Positions 29,745-41,633 of a stretch of DNA of 64,000 bases are shown in pieces. Source of the DNA: Gigantopelta aegis (Eukaryota > Mollusca > Gastropoda > Neomphalida > Peltospiridae); assembly GCF_016097555.1 (NCBI RefSeq), contig NC_054704.1, positions 77,798,263-77,862,262 on the forward strand, in the 5' to 3' direction. The position numbers and the translations under genes were made by a program. The notes under the pieces were generated by a model that did not search any database, was not told the origin of the DNA, and saw nothing but the letters and a program-made list of their open reading frames with translations. Numbering within the stretch: the first letter of the stretch is position 1; the number at the start of each line of letters is the position of its first letter.

Positions 29745-32267
29745 CTATGCATCAGCAATGGTCACCTCCACTTCCACACCAGGCTCAATACTGATGGAGG
29801 TCTAGAACCAGTTAAGGAAATACTAACTAGCGGTAGAAAAAACATACAATGGTAAATTAAAACTTTAAAAACAATAATAATAATAATAATAATAATAAGT
29901 AAAAAGTGACAACTAGAGCAGGTTGATTTATCAATCATTGGCTAAGTATGTCATGCATTTGATAATTCTGTTTTCTTCATTTGGTCCAGTGCCCCTATAA
30001 TTGTTTTTCCCATCCCAACCAGTGCCCTGCGACTGGTATATCAAACATGGTAATTGCTGTCCTGCCTGTAGGAAAAATGTATCTAAAAGATTCCTCGTTG
30101 CTAATGGAAAAATGTAGCATGTTTTTTTACAAGAATGTGTACAAAATTACCAAATATTTGAGAGCTAATAGCCTATAATAAATCAATATGCTCTAGTTGC
30201 GTCTTAAAGAAAACCTTGATAATTCTGACAGTCTGCAGAGGAAATATACTACACTTTTCCATTAACAGCAAGAGATATTTTGTGTGTACTTCCCCACAGA
30301 CAGGACAGCAGAGTCTGTAGAAAAAGGAAATGGATATTTTATATGCACTTTCCAAAAGATAGGAAGGCACATATCATGTTCCTTGGTAAACCAGTCTAGG
30401 GCACTGGTTCAAAGAAATGTTTTGAAGTTCTGTACATACCACAAGGTTTACTGCAATAAGAAATAGCCCAATGGGCCCATCTACTGGGATCTTAGATAGA
30501 CTGCACATCACGCGAGCACTATTCCACTGGGTTACATCCCAATTTGAAAATTATTAAATGCACAAAAACAAAAGTTGAAACTGGATTAGAAAGCTGAAAA
30601 ATCACATCCCTCTGAAGTGGGGGTGAAAAAAAACCTAAACCCAGCAAGAGTAAAGGATACAATCTGTTTGACGATCTCAGATGGACTGTGAAGGTCGATG
30701 ATTCGCTTGTGGATCCTCATCTGGTATCGGCTCCAGGTCTTTGATCCTTCTCCACAGGGTGTTTTACGGGTGGTGATGCGAAGAATCTTCGTAGGCATAC
30801 GCACGGGTCCTTTCACTTTGAGAGACTTTTCCTTGGCACCTTTGATTAGGTCAGCACAGACTAAAACAAATAAAAAAAAGTATAGGATTATTTATAAACC
30901 ACTGAAAAAGACAAAATAGAGCCACATTTTGTTACATCAATATAAGAAACAATTTAGTCCAAATTATTATTATTATTTTATTGCAGACATATTAAAACAA
31001 TGACCCTAGTTAATTTTTTTTACACAAAAATGCAGTATGAACTACTATAAACACCGTAATGACCAGAAACGTACTAGAATCTAAGATCTGTCAGACTTTA
31101 GAAAACAGCTATAAAGAACAACTAATTTAAAGCTGTAATCAGCAAAACAATTTGTCCTGCCTAATAATTAGAATTAGTTGTTTTAACTCAACATTGCAAA
31201 TATATACTAAATATGGCAACCGAGCACAACAAAATAAGATAACAACCAGTATTTTTACAGCTATTGCAGCATCAGTATCAGCTACATTTACAACAAAAGA
31301 TGTAGACCATCACAAATTGGTTCCACTGTTTAGTAGAGGATAATAAACGAGTTACCAGTTATCAAATTTATGTCCCGATTGAAATAATTTTCAGTTGTCC
31401 GAGCTTTAGAAAGTGACAAATGAAAATTATTTCACGAGGGATATAAATTTGATAATAACTGGTGCCGAGTTTGTTATTCTATTTATTACCTGAGCTATTG
31501 TTTCTCTAAAAGCCCTTATTTTCAACACACATGCACGTACATGTATAGGACTGATATAAACCACTTTACGCATTGTTCTGAGTATTACTATAACTTTGTA
31601 ATTTAATAACATTCATAGATACTTTTCAAAATCTGGTACAAAATCTATAATGAATTGCATTAAAATGACATTCTGTTATAAAGTTAACACCAAAAACAGA
31701 CAGCCGTAAACGCAAACTCTTTAAACGTCATATGTAGTACCGACAAGGGTCATTGGTTTGTAAGCGTCAAATCGTGCAATAGTATTATTTTTATTTTCCC
31801 CATTATGAGAGTGCCTGCTGGGGTAATAATATCTTCTTATACAGTTTGTTACATGTATTAACTAAGCCACCAGTTGAAAGGGAAGGAATGATTGCTTAAT
31901 GACACCTCAGCACATTTTAAACTACAGCTATTAGTATTATCTTGGTGTTCAATATATGGGTATTTTGATACTTGGTCCAAAAAAAAGGGGAGGAAATCTG
32001 CTGTCACTACTCCAAACAATAAGGCAGCAAGAAATTTCTTACATGCATTTTTCCAAAGACAGGACAGTACATATTATGGCCTTTGATGTACCAGTTGCTG
32101 CCTCTCCTTTTCTAACGACAACCCTCGTCAAAGAATGCCTGCACGATATTTTAAGGACGAAATTGATACTTACCCTTTTCAAGACTTTTCACATTCTTGC
32201 TGGTAAGTGTAATTCGGATGCGATGAATTGGTGCCTCATCTGTTGGAGCCTTAGTATCTTTGAAGGA
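29745..32267 (-). CDS. RPS20: 40S ribosomal protein S20 (uS10)
   Basis: Three coding exons join in phase: 32267-32174 (from SFKDT to KNVKSLEK plus 1 nt), 30860-30661 ([12 protein letters not shown] through [10 protein letters not shown]) and 29801-29745 ([18 protein letters not shown], then TAG). Acceptors are ATTAACAG, TTTTAG and TTCTAG; donors GTAAGT and GTATCC. With an initiator Met from an upstream exon the protein is 117 residues; the human protein is 119. It belongs to the uS10 family of the small subunit head (established). Signature stretches KGPVRMPTK and [13 protein letters not shown] are intact. Residue differences from human (such as [11 protein letters not shown]) are conservative. 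The ATG is not in exon 32267-32174, so the first exon lies upstream, probably ending at ATG as in human; see 34407. Introns carry old SINEs and a foldback element. Confidence 0.97.
29975..30220 (+). mobile_element. decayed SINE in RPS20 intron
   Basis: CCAGTGCCCTGCGACTGGTA, the core-like GCTGTCCTGCCTGTAGGAAA and a tail-2-like TCAATATGCTCTAGTTGCGT. Old and diverged. Confidence 0.65.
30236..30540 (-). mobile_element. decayed SINE, head A, in RPS20 intron
   Basis: The minus-strand head GGGATGTAACCCAGTGGAAT and the GCCCATTGGGCTATTTCT segment are clear. The core region appears twice (30262-30305 and 30334-30375), so two insertions or an internal duplication are mixed. Confidence 0.65.
31339..31480. 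repeat. foldback element in RPS20 intron
   Basis: Arms of about 55 bp pair: ATCAAATTTAT.TCCC..GAAATAATTTTCA on the left and its complement on the right, with a 27-bp loop. Confidence 0.8.
31880..32100 (-). mobile_element. truncated SINE in RPS20 intron
   Basis: Tail-2-like AATGACACCTCAGCACATTT at 31898 and core TTCCAAAGACAGGACAGTAC to GATGTACCAGTTG. The head is missing. Confidence 0.6.
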
Positions 32268-32335
32268 CTGTTAATATAAAACAATTTTTTTTCAAATGTT
32301 TTAATTTAAGTCAGTCTTACAGGCATACTACTAGT

Positions 32336-32677
32336 TAAAGCTGGGCGGTATTGAAATTTGAGGTTCGATATCGATATCGGTATTTTGGGGGATAATTTAC
32401 CTTGGTATCAGTACAGTATTCATACAATACCTATATCGAGCGGTATTTTCTGTATACTTTGCTTTAAATGCATGCCTGAGTTAAGGGTCACCCGGTAAGG
32501 CTCTCGTCTGATTTATACCAACCCATTTTTCGTTTGTCAGATATATTATTAGTTCTTTACTAAATGCCGGGAAATATTTTTCAATACCGAAATTTCAGTG
32601 TTTTGGAATGTGCTCGGTACGGTAAATCGGTATTGATATAATACCGATCAGTATATACGGTATACCGCCCAGCTCTA
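32336..32677. mobile_element. hAT-like MITE, short copy
   Basis: TIRs TAAAGCTGGGCGGTAT and ATACCGCCCAGCTCTA match at 15 of 16. An exact 8-bp duplication CTACTAGT flanks it (32328-32335 and 32678-32685). Same family as 47899-48857. It lies just upstream of RPS20 exon 32267-32174. Confidence 0.92.
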
Positions 32678-33159
32678 CTACTAGTACTAGCTTTATTTTT
32701 GTCCAATACTGGAGCTTTGTTTTTGTCCAATACTGGATTATAAATAAAAATGTTATGTCACAAAAAGGTCTTCTAGACTCATCACTGTCGATTACCGTGG
32801 TTGTTATATATCCAGTTTCCACCATGAGTAAAATCAAGGCAAGCAGAAGATCACTCTCCTAAAATGGTGCTAAATAAATAAAATGTATTAAATTGTTTTA
32901 CTGCAAGGCGATCAAGTTGCCACTCTCAAACTTTTCACGTGAGTGTGGAGTGGAGCAGGAGTGATCACTTGCCTTTTCTGGTGAAGACTGATGTCCAACC
33001 CAGGCTTCTGATAATTCAAAATTGGTTACTGCCATAGACCACAAAAATTATTATTTATGTTACATTTTTCTAAACAGAATTAATGGCTATAAGATTTTTA
33101 AAAATGCACCGTAGCCTAAAAAGGACAGTCCCTGTGTAAACCTTTATTCTGCACATTAG

Positions 33160-33230
33160 ACAAGGCAATGAGTAGCCCGAGTACTCCTAACTGTAAGAGC
33201 TAGACGGACATTTAGAAGGTTATACGCTCT
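33160..33230. repeat. copy of the TAGCCCGAGTACTC repeat
   Basis: GTAGCCCGAGTACTCCTAAC, then GTAAGAGCTAGACGGACATT. It joins the motif of the 24456-24630 tandem repeat to the motif of the 42408-42501 hairpin, so all three are one family. Confidence 0.7.
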
Positions 33231-33416
33231 CATTAAGTCAGAGATCAAGCTATGTAATCTTTTCGTAATCGCTGCCTACCAAAGTGTAGTCAAAGATTCC
33301 TGCTCTAATACCACAACAATTCTATATTTCACGCCAAATACCTTTACATCAATCATTTTATTTGTAAAAAATCCACATATTAATCACTAATACACACATT
33401 ACAGGAAGAAAACCTT

Positions 33417-33575
33417 TTGTTTTTGTTTAACGACACCACTAAGGCACATTGATTTATTAATCATCAGCTATTGGATGTCAGACATTTGGTAATTTTGTCA
33501 GCCTTAGACAAGAAACCCGCTACATTTTTCCATTTACCATTACTACTAATAGTAGCAAGGGATCTTTTAAATGCA
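33417..33575 (-). mobile_element. SINE tail 2 plus core, 5'-truncated
   Basis: On the plus strand it reads GTTTTTGTTTAACGACACCA, then ATTAATCATCAGCTATTGGA and AGCAAGGGATCTTTTAAATG. Head absent. Confidence 0.82.
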
Positions 33576-34406
33576 GGGTGCAATTTGTTTTTAAAATTTT
33601 GATTAGCAGTTTTTCCTACTGGATGGAGAATTGATTAGCAACTATTGGAATTTGATTAGCACTTTAATAAAATGAGTAAACATGAATAAAACATTCTTTT
33701 CAATAAAATTGCATATTTCTTATACATGTATTTGTATTGTGGGCTGCTTACCCCAAAATAAAACAAGTACAGAACAGTACATGTGAAGGGTCATCATTGT
33801 CACTTGTTTACAAGGCATTATCCTCCGAAGGTCAAGGGGGCAGGTGCCTCCCCCCTCCCCCTCCACACACACACCCAGAGAATCTCACTTTTTTTTGGCT
33901 ATATAGAAAATAGCATAGAAATGTCTGGGTTTAATTTTTATAGTACAACATATTTCTGAATAATATTTGTCAATGGTTATGCTAAGCAGCTTGGTTATCT
34001 AACTTGTTCAAAGTGATTTTTTAGTCTTTCCTGAGTTGATTTGTATGTCTGATCCAAAGTGCGATTGAAGCCAGAGAAAAATTCCTTATTTGGCTGATCA
34101 TTCCAACGTATTCGGTGTTCATTTTTGTTATGAAAATTGACAATTCTTAAACGATATATATACGTATTTTACCGGAACATTATTTGCCGAGGCAATTCGA
34201 AATTAAAAACGCCAGGCTGTTAATTAGTCGATAATACTGTATGTATACGCAAACATTTTCGCGGCTAAAATAATTCGCGATCAAGCTTTCATTTTACATT
34301 TTTACGATAGTTTTTGCCAATAATAAACTAAAAACAACCAATATCAACTGAACTCCTTTCAATGACAGTTTCACGTACGATATAATTATACTCGAGACAT
34401 TCTCAC

Positions 34407-34409
34407 CAT
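34407..34409 (-). CDS. RPS20: candidate RPS20 start codon at an exon end
   Basis: On the minus strand GACAGCATG is followed at once by GTGAGAATG, a good donor. Joined to 32267 this gives M-SFKDT in frame. Human RPS20 likewise has little more than the ATG in its first coding exon. Against it, short upstream ATGs occur nearby and no clear TOP motif is visible. An alternative ATGGCA before GTAACC is at 33035-33030. Confidence 0.35.
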
Positions 34410-34439
34410 GCTGTCCGCGTGCCGTTAGTCTTGTGCGCA

Positions 34440-35232
34440 TGTATGTCTGATAATACATGATGCAGAAAACTTGAAAAATCACAGACTAGACCCAATACTA
34501 TTTATTAGTAGTATTCATAGGTTGCATTCGGGTTTACAAATAACGAAAGCCACAAGTATGTATCGAATATAAGAATAATCAGTGTAAAAACAAACTGAAA
34601 TCTCGTAGTCATGAGATACCAGACTTGAGTTCAGCCAGCCATTTGTCGCTAATGTTTGCCAGACTGTTTTTCACGCAATAAGTTAAAACGAACGACCACT
34701 TCGACAACCGGTCAAAATAATTATCAGACATTTTGACTACTGGCCATCGCTGAACGCAGATCATGCATAGCACCGAGTGTCACTTGTAGTATAAAACCAC
34801 GTGGCAGGTAATTTGACGATAAAAATAAAGTGCATGTGCTATGTGTTTTGTATCTATAGGCATTATTCAAAGCTAAATCGGAAATAAGTTAACGCGTAAT
34901 TAAATTCGCGAAGCTATCAGCATGTTCGCGGTATATTTAATTCGTGAACATGATATATTTGCTGCACGGTAGGCTACAAGTTCAGTGTACAAGGTCATAG
35001 CTGCTTGCAAATTAGGTTACCACGATGACGTAGCAACTAGTACGTTACATCACTGTTCTTGTTAAAACGTCAAACATCCTCCGCATATTCCGACAGTATT
35101 TTCTATTTGAAATACTAACACACGCGAGAAGGTTGTACACTGAGATAAATTTTTAAAATGTTTATCATTGGCGAATCAGTTACCTTGGCTGCGATCACGG
35201 AAAATCGACACCCCCATGGGATGCAGTCGATT
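34440..35232. other. presumed upstream region of RPS20, no gene seen
   Basis: AT-rich DNA. On the minus strand ATCGCAGCCAAG followed by GTAACTG near 35172-35188 could be a non-coding exon donor, but no ATG fits the reading frame there. Confidence 0.45.
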
Positions 35233-35340
35233 GGACAATTCGTCCACTGAGGACCTCGAGACGATTCGTCCACTACAAAAAATCAGTTCCGGACGATTCG
35301 TCCACTGGGTTTTTATTTCCCCAGTACATTTCGTCCATGG
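35233..35340. repeat. iterated GGACGATTCGTCC motif
   Basis: GGACAATTCGTCCACT (35233), GACGATTCGTCCACT (35260) and GGACGATTCGTCCACT (35291), with a decayed fourth (TTTCGTCCATGG, 35329). Each is a near-palindrome with GGACGA/TCGTCC arms. Confidence 0.8.
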
Positions 35341-35693
35341 ACTAAATAATGTGTACTACATGTACGTAGGGGCTAAATAAACTATTAGATATATTTTACC
35401 CCGTATTTTTTTTTGCTGTGTCATAAATTTACAAATGTGAAAATAAATTATATTGCATTAGATTACGCTTAGTAGATGTTTTTGTAACAATGCTCTGCAG
35501 ACATAATTCTTTGGCGTTTCTATTTATTCGGTTATTGTTTGTTTCTATAATGTACGCCTTTCACGCTACATGTTGTAGGATGTTTTAGTACAATATACCC
35601 AGTAAAGATAATCTTTAGCCCTTCCCTTTCAACTTGTTTGGTTTCTGTTTGCTTTACCAATTAAGTGTACAGGTGTCCTCTATTGTGGTATTG

Positions 35694-36832
35694 CAGTGTT
35701 CTCGCTGCTCCATTTAAGCGGGGCGCCCCGCCCCACTATTCCATTTTGCCGCCCTCCTTTCACGTTCCCCGCCCTCCTTTATTTTTGAGCGCCCCTCTTT
35801 TATTTTCCAGCACCTATCTCTGCTATTTCCAAATGCACTTTTTTCCCACACAAAAAAACAACGATCAGTCTGCACACTGGACATCAAAGGAAACAAGCCG
35901 CGTTGTGTACGAAAAAGCAATTGATGAAACATTTACGACAGTTACCGTAACATAATTTAACAGTATTTTTAACAGCCTCTATTTTGTCCAATATCTGTAT
36001 CCATTTGTATGTTTGATAGATACAATAAAAGTTATATTTTATGTAAGCAATGAAAACATGTTATTTTTTTACGGATTCAGCAATCTCTGATTAAAAAAAC
36101 CCTCTTATTTGGCGCAAATTTGTCACGTGATCAGAACGGTCATTCTGTCTTTGTTTCCACTAACTATCGTTTGATATTTTGTCCCCAGTTGCAGATATAA
36201 TTGGTTGAAACTGATGATTTTTACTTTCTGTTATTCTGTTTATTCAGCAGTTCTTTATAAAATATTGTAAACTTTTCATTTTGAGGGGATATGAACGCTT
36301 ATAAAAACAACGGTAGTGTTTATCATAAAAATCATTTATCTTGAGTGCCAAATAATATATACACCACCTTTACAAAAACGAAACTACTTTTTATCAGCTG
36401 GCGATAATATTTTATCACAGCGATCGATTCATTCGATGAAGATGGAAATAGCAAAAATGTATCTGACATTAGGAGATCACTTTACAAACATCTTTATTGT
36501 TTTGAAAACATCTTGAAATTTTTATTAAAAATAATAAGACGTTGATTGGTCCAGCAAAACCGGAACTGCCCGTGAATGTCAGACCGATATTATGTTCGGT
36601 TCAATTAAAAGACGAGTCTTTTTATAAACCCCTTTGCACTTTTTCATAGGCAAAATAAGGAGTATGTCTTTTCTCAAAGTCTACCAGCACAAAACAATAT
36701 GATAACCAAACTACTCCCCCCCCTTTTTTTTTTGCTTTTCGTTTATTGGTGGGGGTTTTTTGCGAGGTTTTTTTTGAAGGGTGTGGTGCCGAGCGGCCGC
36801 CCTCCTTTAATTTTCACCCAGCGAGAACACTG
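35694..36832. mobile_element. hAT-like non-autonomous element, CAGTGTTCTCGCTG ends
   Basis: A 14-bp inverted terminus CAGTGTTCTCGCTG begins at 35694 and its complement ends at 36832. Subterminal GCCGCCCTCCTTT blocks appear at both ends. TATTG flanks both sides. The 1.1-kb interior is AT-rich with no recognisable transposase. Confidence 0.85.
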
Positions 36833-37036
36833 TATTGTGAAGTAATTAGTTTAAGCTTGTTTCACCAAGTTGGATCCAGTAGCGTCTAAAACAACATTTA
36901 ATTAAATTGGAATTGAAGACGACGAGTTTTATTTTATTTCGAGGTTATTAGGCATATGGGGATAACATGTGACGAGGGAGGGTACAGTGAATAGAATTTA
37001 TGGCATTGAAGGAGAACATGACATGGTAATAAAAGT

Positions 37037-37430
37037 AAAGTTTGTTTTATTTAACGACGCCGCTAGAGCACATTGATTTTTAATCTTATCATCGGCTATT
37101 GGACGTCAAACATATGGTCATTCTGACACTGTTTTTAGAGGAAACCCGCTGTCGCCACATAGGCTACTCTTTTTTACGACAGGCAGCAAGGGATCTTTTA
37201 TTTGCGCTTCCCACAGGCAGGATAGCACAAACCATGGCCTTTGTTGAACCAGTTATGGATCACTGGTCGGTGCAAGTGGTTTACACCTACCCATTAAGCC
37301 TTGCGGAGCACTCACTCAGGGTTTGGAATCGGTATCTGGATTAAAAATCCCATGCCTCGACTGGGATCCGAACCCAGTACCTACCAGCCTGTACGACCGA
37401 TGGCCTTGCCACGACGCCACTGAGGACCGT
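37037..37430 (-). mobile_element. SINE, head B / tail 2
   Basis: A full minus-strand copy close in sequence to 20514-20892, from GTTTTATTTAACGACGCCGC to the head near 37430. A second SINE scrap with core and tail 1 pieces follows at 37500-37612. Confidence 0.9.
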
Positions 37431-37457
37431 CCGGTATCTACAAACAGCAATCAGCTA

Positions 37458-39862
37458 ACCTTACTTGCAGCCAGTTGTAGCTCATGCCAGTGATTTGAAA
37501 ACGGTTATATGGCGTCGAATTATTTTGAGAGGAAACCCGCTGTCGCCACTACATGGGCTACTCTTCCAATTCAAGGGATCTTTTCCAATGGCCTTTGTTG
37601 AACCAGTTATACTGGCGACCAGGTTGGCGGACATGTGAGGCCTTGGGCCTCACACGACGCCACTGAAACGAATGGACGAAGTCCACGAGGGGGGGGGGGG
37701 TGAGCTCGTGAGGGATTCGCCCCCTCTCGCACCGGAAAATTTTGTAAATCTTAAGTCACAAAAGTTGCTTTTTTTCTGGCATTTAATAGTTGATTTAAAT
37801 AAAGTTAACCATAATCTATCTCATGATCTGCCGCACCGGCACCGGTCACGTTGAAGTAGTAGGGCCTAGATGATCATAGGCCTAAATGTGTGCAGCCAAT
37901 GGGCTAATCTCCCCCGGAAAATTTTAAAAATAAAAGCTCATATAGATGCGATTTCCTGGCATCTGGGGATAGTATTTTGCCGTCTTTCATTGCATAAAAT
38001 ATTATTCTCGATTTATGGTTTTCAACATGCCAACAGCCAGCAATAGACAATTCCCCTGCATGAAATTTGCCCGGATCCTTGTCAATTACTCGCAAGGACT
38101 AAGATTTACTAAAAATCATAATATGCAAATTGCCAATGATAAAGTGACAGGCGGCTGTCTGTCAAAAATTACCGCTCGCTGATTGGATTAGAGGAGCCAA
38201 GCTGTTGAGAGGCAATCTACGTTGCACCGCTGAAATTGTGCCGCTTGTATTAACGACTCCTGCTTTATCACTGCTGGATATTGGGGAGGCCCGGTTTTAA
38301 TTTTGCGACCGGTATATCGGTGATTTTACCACAAGAAATTTTTAGCAGGGATCCAGTCAGATTCGTTCTTACAAATGTGTTGAATTAGAATATTATTATT
38401 ATATACTCCAAGTCCAAGCTAAACATAGCGATAGGTGAATAGAACTGAGGGAAGTTTTTTTCGTCATAGCGGATTGATTTTCGACTTGGCAGCATTTTTT
38501 ATCAGCTTGGCGGACCCATCGCGAAAATCTTCAGCTTGGCGGCGCAAATTCTCAGCTTGGCGGGTGTACAAGCCGCTTACTGGGGTTGGAGAACACTGGG
38601 TATACGATATGTTTCATGTGAATTACGAATGCCTTATTTAGACCAGTAGAACTAATTTTAATCAGATTGCTAACAACACTGCGTAGTCTCCAATGTCCAG
38701 GTAACATTTCGTCTGTAAATAATAATTTAAATATTGACCAATCACACTTCGCCTTTTATAACATTATTTGGTAGCATACAAATTCTAAAAATATCGGGCG
38801 AGTCTATTTTAGTGGCCGCAGTACAGCGAACCATACCAATACGTAACAATTAACAATTATTTATTTTATAACTTATAAAATAAAACTTGTTTTAAGGCAT
38901 TCGTAATTCACACGAAACATGCAATAGTGGTGTTCTTCTCCCTTGATCTCAATTCAAAGATCAATTTGGTTACAAAGAACATGCATTTCAAACTGCTAGT
39001 CATTGTTACAATATTGCATCGCGATCGCAAGATTTTGCATCGCCTTTTCGGCTTTTGCGATGCGAACCCAGTCATTTTGCAGCCTGATGTGCATCATCAT
39101 CATCCCAGACAGGATAGCACATACCACGGCCTTAGGGCACAGGACAAATCAATGAATGTCTCATTTATTAACAAATTAAAAATTAGAGCAAAACGACACT
39201 ACATAATCTTGAGTACATATGGTCCTCATTCACGAGACACTGGGGGCCGGGCTAAACAACCTGTTAACGTCAAATCCAATGATCTGGTGCCAGTGGTGGG
39301 GTAACAATCGAATTTCTATAGAACTTTCTTTTAATTATCGCTTACGGTAATTCAAAACGCCTGAAAGAATGGTTAAAGAGTTCGGATTACCATATTTTTT
39401 TCTGTAATATCTGGCCGACTTAATCAAAAATACGACTTTTGAACAGCGGTGAGCCAGAAATCTTCTGTTCTCTCCACGAGGTTAATGCAAAAGAGAACGC
39501 ATGCGCTTTTCACAGGAAGTTGTCATTTTCAGGGTCATATTAAACATCGAAATGGTGCGAAATATATGCTCCAGTGACCATATTTCTTTATGAATAAAAT
39601 ATTTTTAATTATTAATTATTTTTAATATTATCATTCCAGGAATATAACCACCCGGAGTGGGACTCCAGGGTATCCACAAAAAAGAAAAAACAATTAACCG
39701 TTCGAAAGCACTTTTGTATCAATTTTACTGAGAAAATGTTAATGTGACCAATAAGTGAAACCACTGGCTTGATTCTGCAAGTAAGGTTTTGATTGGTGGA
39801 CATGAGCTTCAACTGGCTGCTGTTAGATCCACATGTAATAGTGGAGCTAATTTTAATTAGAT
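37458..39862. mobile_element. decayed, rearranged relatives of the 69-bp TIR element
   Basis: A left-end-like piece at 37458-37497 (CCTTACTTGCAG..CCAGTGATTTGAAAAC), an inner piece at 38590-38640, an inverted inner piece at 38690-38925, and a right-end-like piece at 39761-39827 (GATTCTGCAAGTAAGGTTTT). Tail or SINE scraps (39108-39134) are mixed in. This is not one clean copy. Confidence 0.65.
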
Positions 39863-39869
39863 TGGTTCA

Positions 39870-40385
39870 GCCAGCCGCTTTTCGCTAAACGTTTGCAAAC
39901 TGTTTTGACTGGTTTCTGGAGTAGGCTAGTCATTCGGTCTAATGTGTAGCGTAAATTCTGTCCCGGGTCAGGTCTCTGGCTATCCCGAGACCGGACGGAT
40001 CCGTGACGAACATGCTTGTAACCCAAGTGGTATAGGGGAATGTTAAAACAGTTCACGTTCACATGAAACGTAAAACTTAGTCTAGAAAATGGTCTGAGTT
40101 CAGCCACACTGAACATGCCTCAGGAAACAGTGTTCCTGACCAATTTGATTGGTAGGCTACTATCGTCTTCTGTCATATGACATTCCTCAAACGTTAGGCG
40201 ATCGCCCTCATGAACATGCCGTGACAACACAATTACAGTTTTCATATTATTGTCTAATTAATTATGCACAGATTATTATGTGTATGATGTATTCATTTGT
40301 AATTATTTATCACAAATAATTGAAAATTAAAAACAAAATAACGGTATCAAAATATGTTACGTGTAACGTACCCTTGTAACCCATA
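39870..40385. other. intergenic, no gene seen
   Basis: TTCAGCCAGCC..TTTTCGCTAA near 39866 resembles a segment at 34629-34650, suggesting another low-copy repeat. No coding signal. Confidence 0.5.
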
Positions 40386-40860
40386 GGGGACATTCAAATA
40401 ATACATATTTACGCTCATCCATGGGGTGTATGTGTATGTCCATACGTTATGTAGCGTTACAGGGGGTGGGTGTACTGAAAAGCGTTGCGTAACGCACTTT
40501 TTTAATTACTAAATTTTATTATTTAAAAAAAAATCCATAAACGCTCTGTCACGGTGACAATGCTTAAAAAGTAGGTACGTAATAATAGCTAGATATGGTA
40601 TGTAAACAATATTAATGATTTTAAATCGAGTTGAAATGCGTACGTAGCCTATAATTTTAGCTTTCCCAAATCGCAAAACGGTACGTTAAAATTATACTAC
40701 ATAGATATCATGACTTGTTTGTGAATGGGGGTGGGGGTGGTATCTCCAAGCGTTACGTAATATTTTGTGGATGTATGGTCTTGTGTTACGGAGCGTTACG
40801 GAGGTGGGGGTGGGTCTAATTTAGTCCAAAATAGCGTTACGTAATATTTGAACGGCCCCC
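40386..40860. mobile_element. MITE-like element with GGGG..TTCAAATA ends
   Basis: Left GGGGACATTCAAATAATAC and right GTAATATTTGAACGGCCCCC are imperfect inverted repeats. The interior repeats GCGTTACGTAA-type motifs several times. No clear target duplication. Confidence 0.6.
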
Positions 40861-41257
40861 AGTACTGCAACATTAATTTTACTTCAGTATGCTTTTACAA
40901 CAGCGCCGTAACCTTTTGTCTAAAATGGAACCATTATTAATATTCGTATAATTTAATATAATATATATCTATATACGATGCCCTACGTGTTTAAATGTAG
41001 CACGCCAAATTATATACCTTTACATGTATTTAATAGTGACCATCAATCGCACTGAAAACCGGTTATGACGTATGACATCCACGTTTTGGATTGCTGTAAA
41101 GATGGCGTCGAAGGTAGCCTAGGATTATTTATTTGGATTTTGTTTCGTAGTAACAGTGCCGAGTCTTGTTTGCAAGCAAACGCATTTTACCGTATGCATG
41201 CAGAGTACACGTCTTCAAATTTATAAAAGCGAAGTCATTGAATTAAAGCATGTGTTA
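40861..41257. other. intergenic, no gene seen
   Basis: Short unique-looking AT-rich spacer. Confidence 0.55.
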
Positions 41258-41630
41258 GGGACGGTCCATAAATATCGATGTGCTTCACAATCTGAACAAA
41301 TGTTGGGGAGGGTGGGGGAGGGGGTAAATGCCATGTTCGGATTCCTTTTCAGGTAAAACATCGGTCCATCGAAGGTCAATGTTTCTTACAATTCGAAACA
41401 AGGGGGAGGTGGTAAACGCCATGTTCTGATTGCTTTTCAGGCCATAACATCAGTATTTTGGGGGCTAGTTTTTGCGGCGGCGCTCTCTATAATCTGTTAA
41501 TAAAAAGTCATCTTGTAGTACACATTATATCAATGTTTTTATGTTAGGATTAGGGGAGGGGGGAAGGGGGTCAAACCCAATCCTAACATTGTTAGGATTA
41601 TGAAAACCATTGACATTTATGGACCGTCCC
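41258..41630. mobile_element. Harbinger-like MITE
   Basis: Inverted termini GGGACGGTCCATAAAT and ATTTATGGACCGTCCC are exact and are flanked by TTA on both sides (41255-41257 and 41631-41633). A 3-bp TTA duplication with GGG-initial TIRs is the PIF/Harbinger signature. Confidence 0.87.
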
Positions 41631-41633
41631 TTA

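Noticed and set aside
30870-32170. Intronic C/D snoRNA in RPS20, as in vertebrates
   Set aside because: No paired box C (RTGATGA) and box D (CTGA) with terminal stem found on the minus strand.
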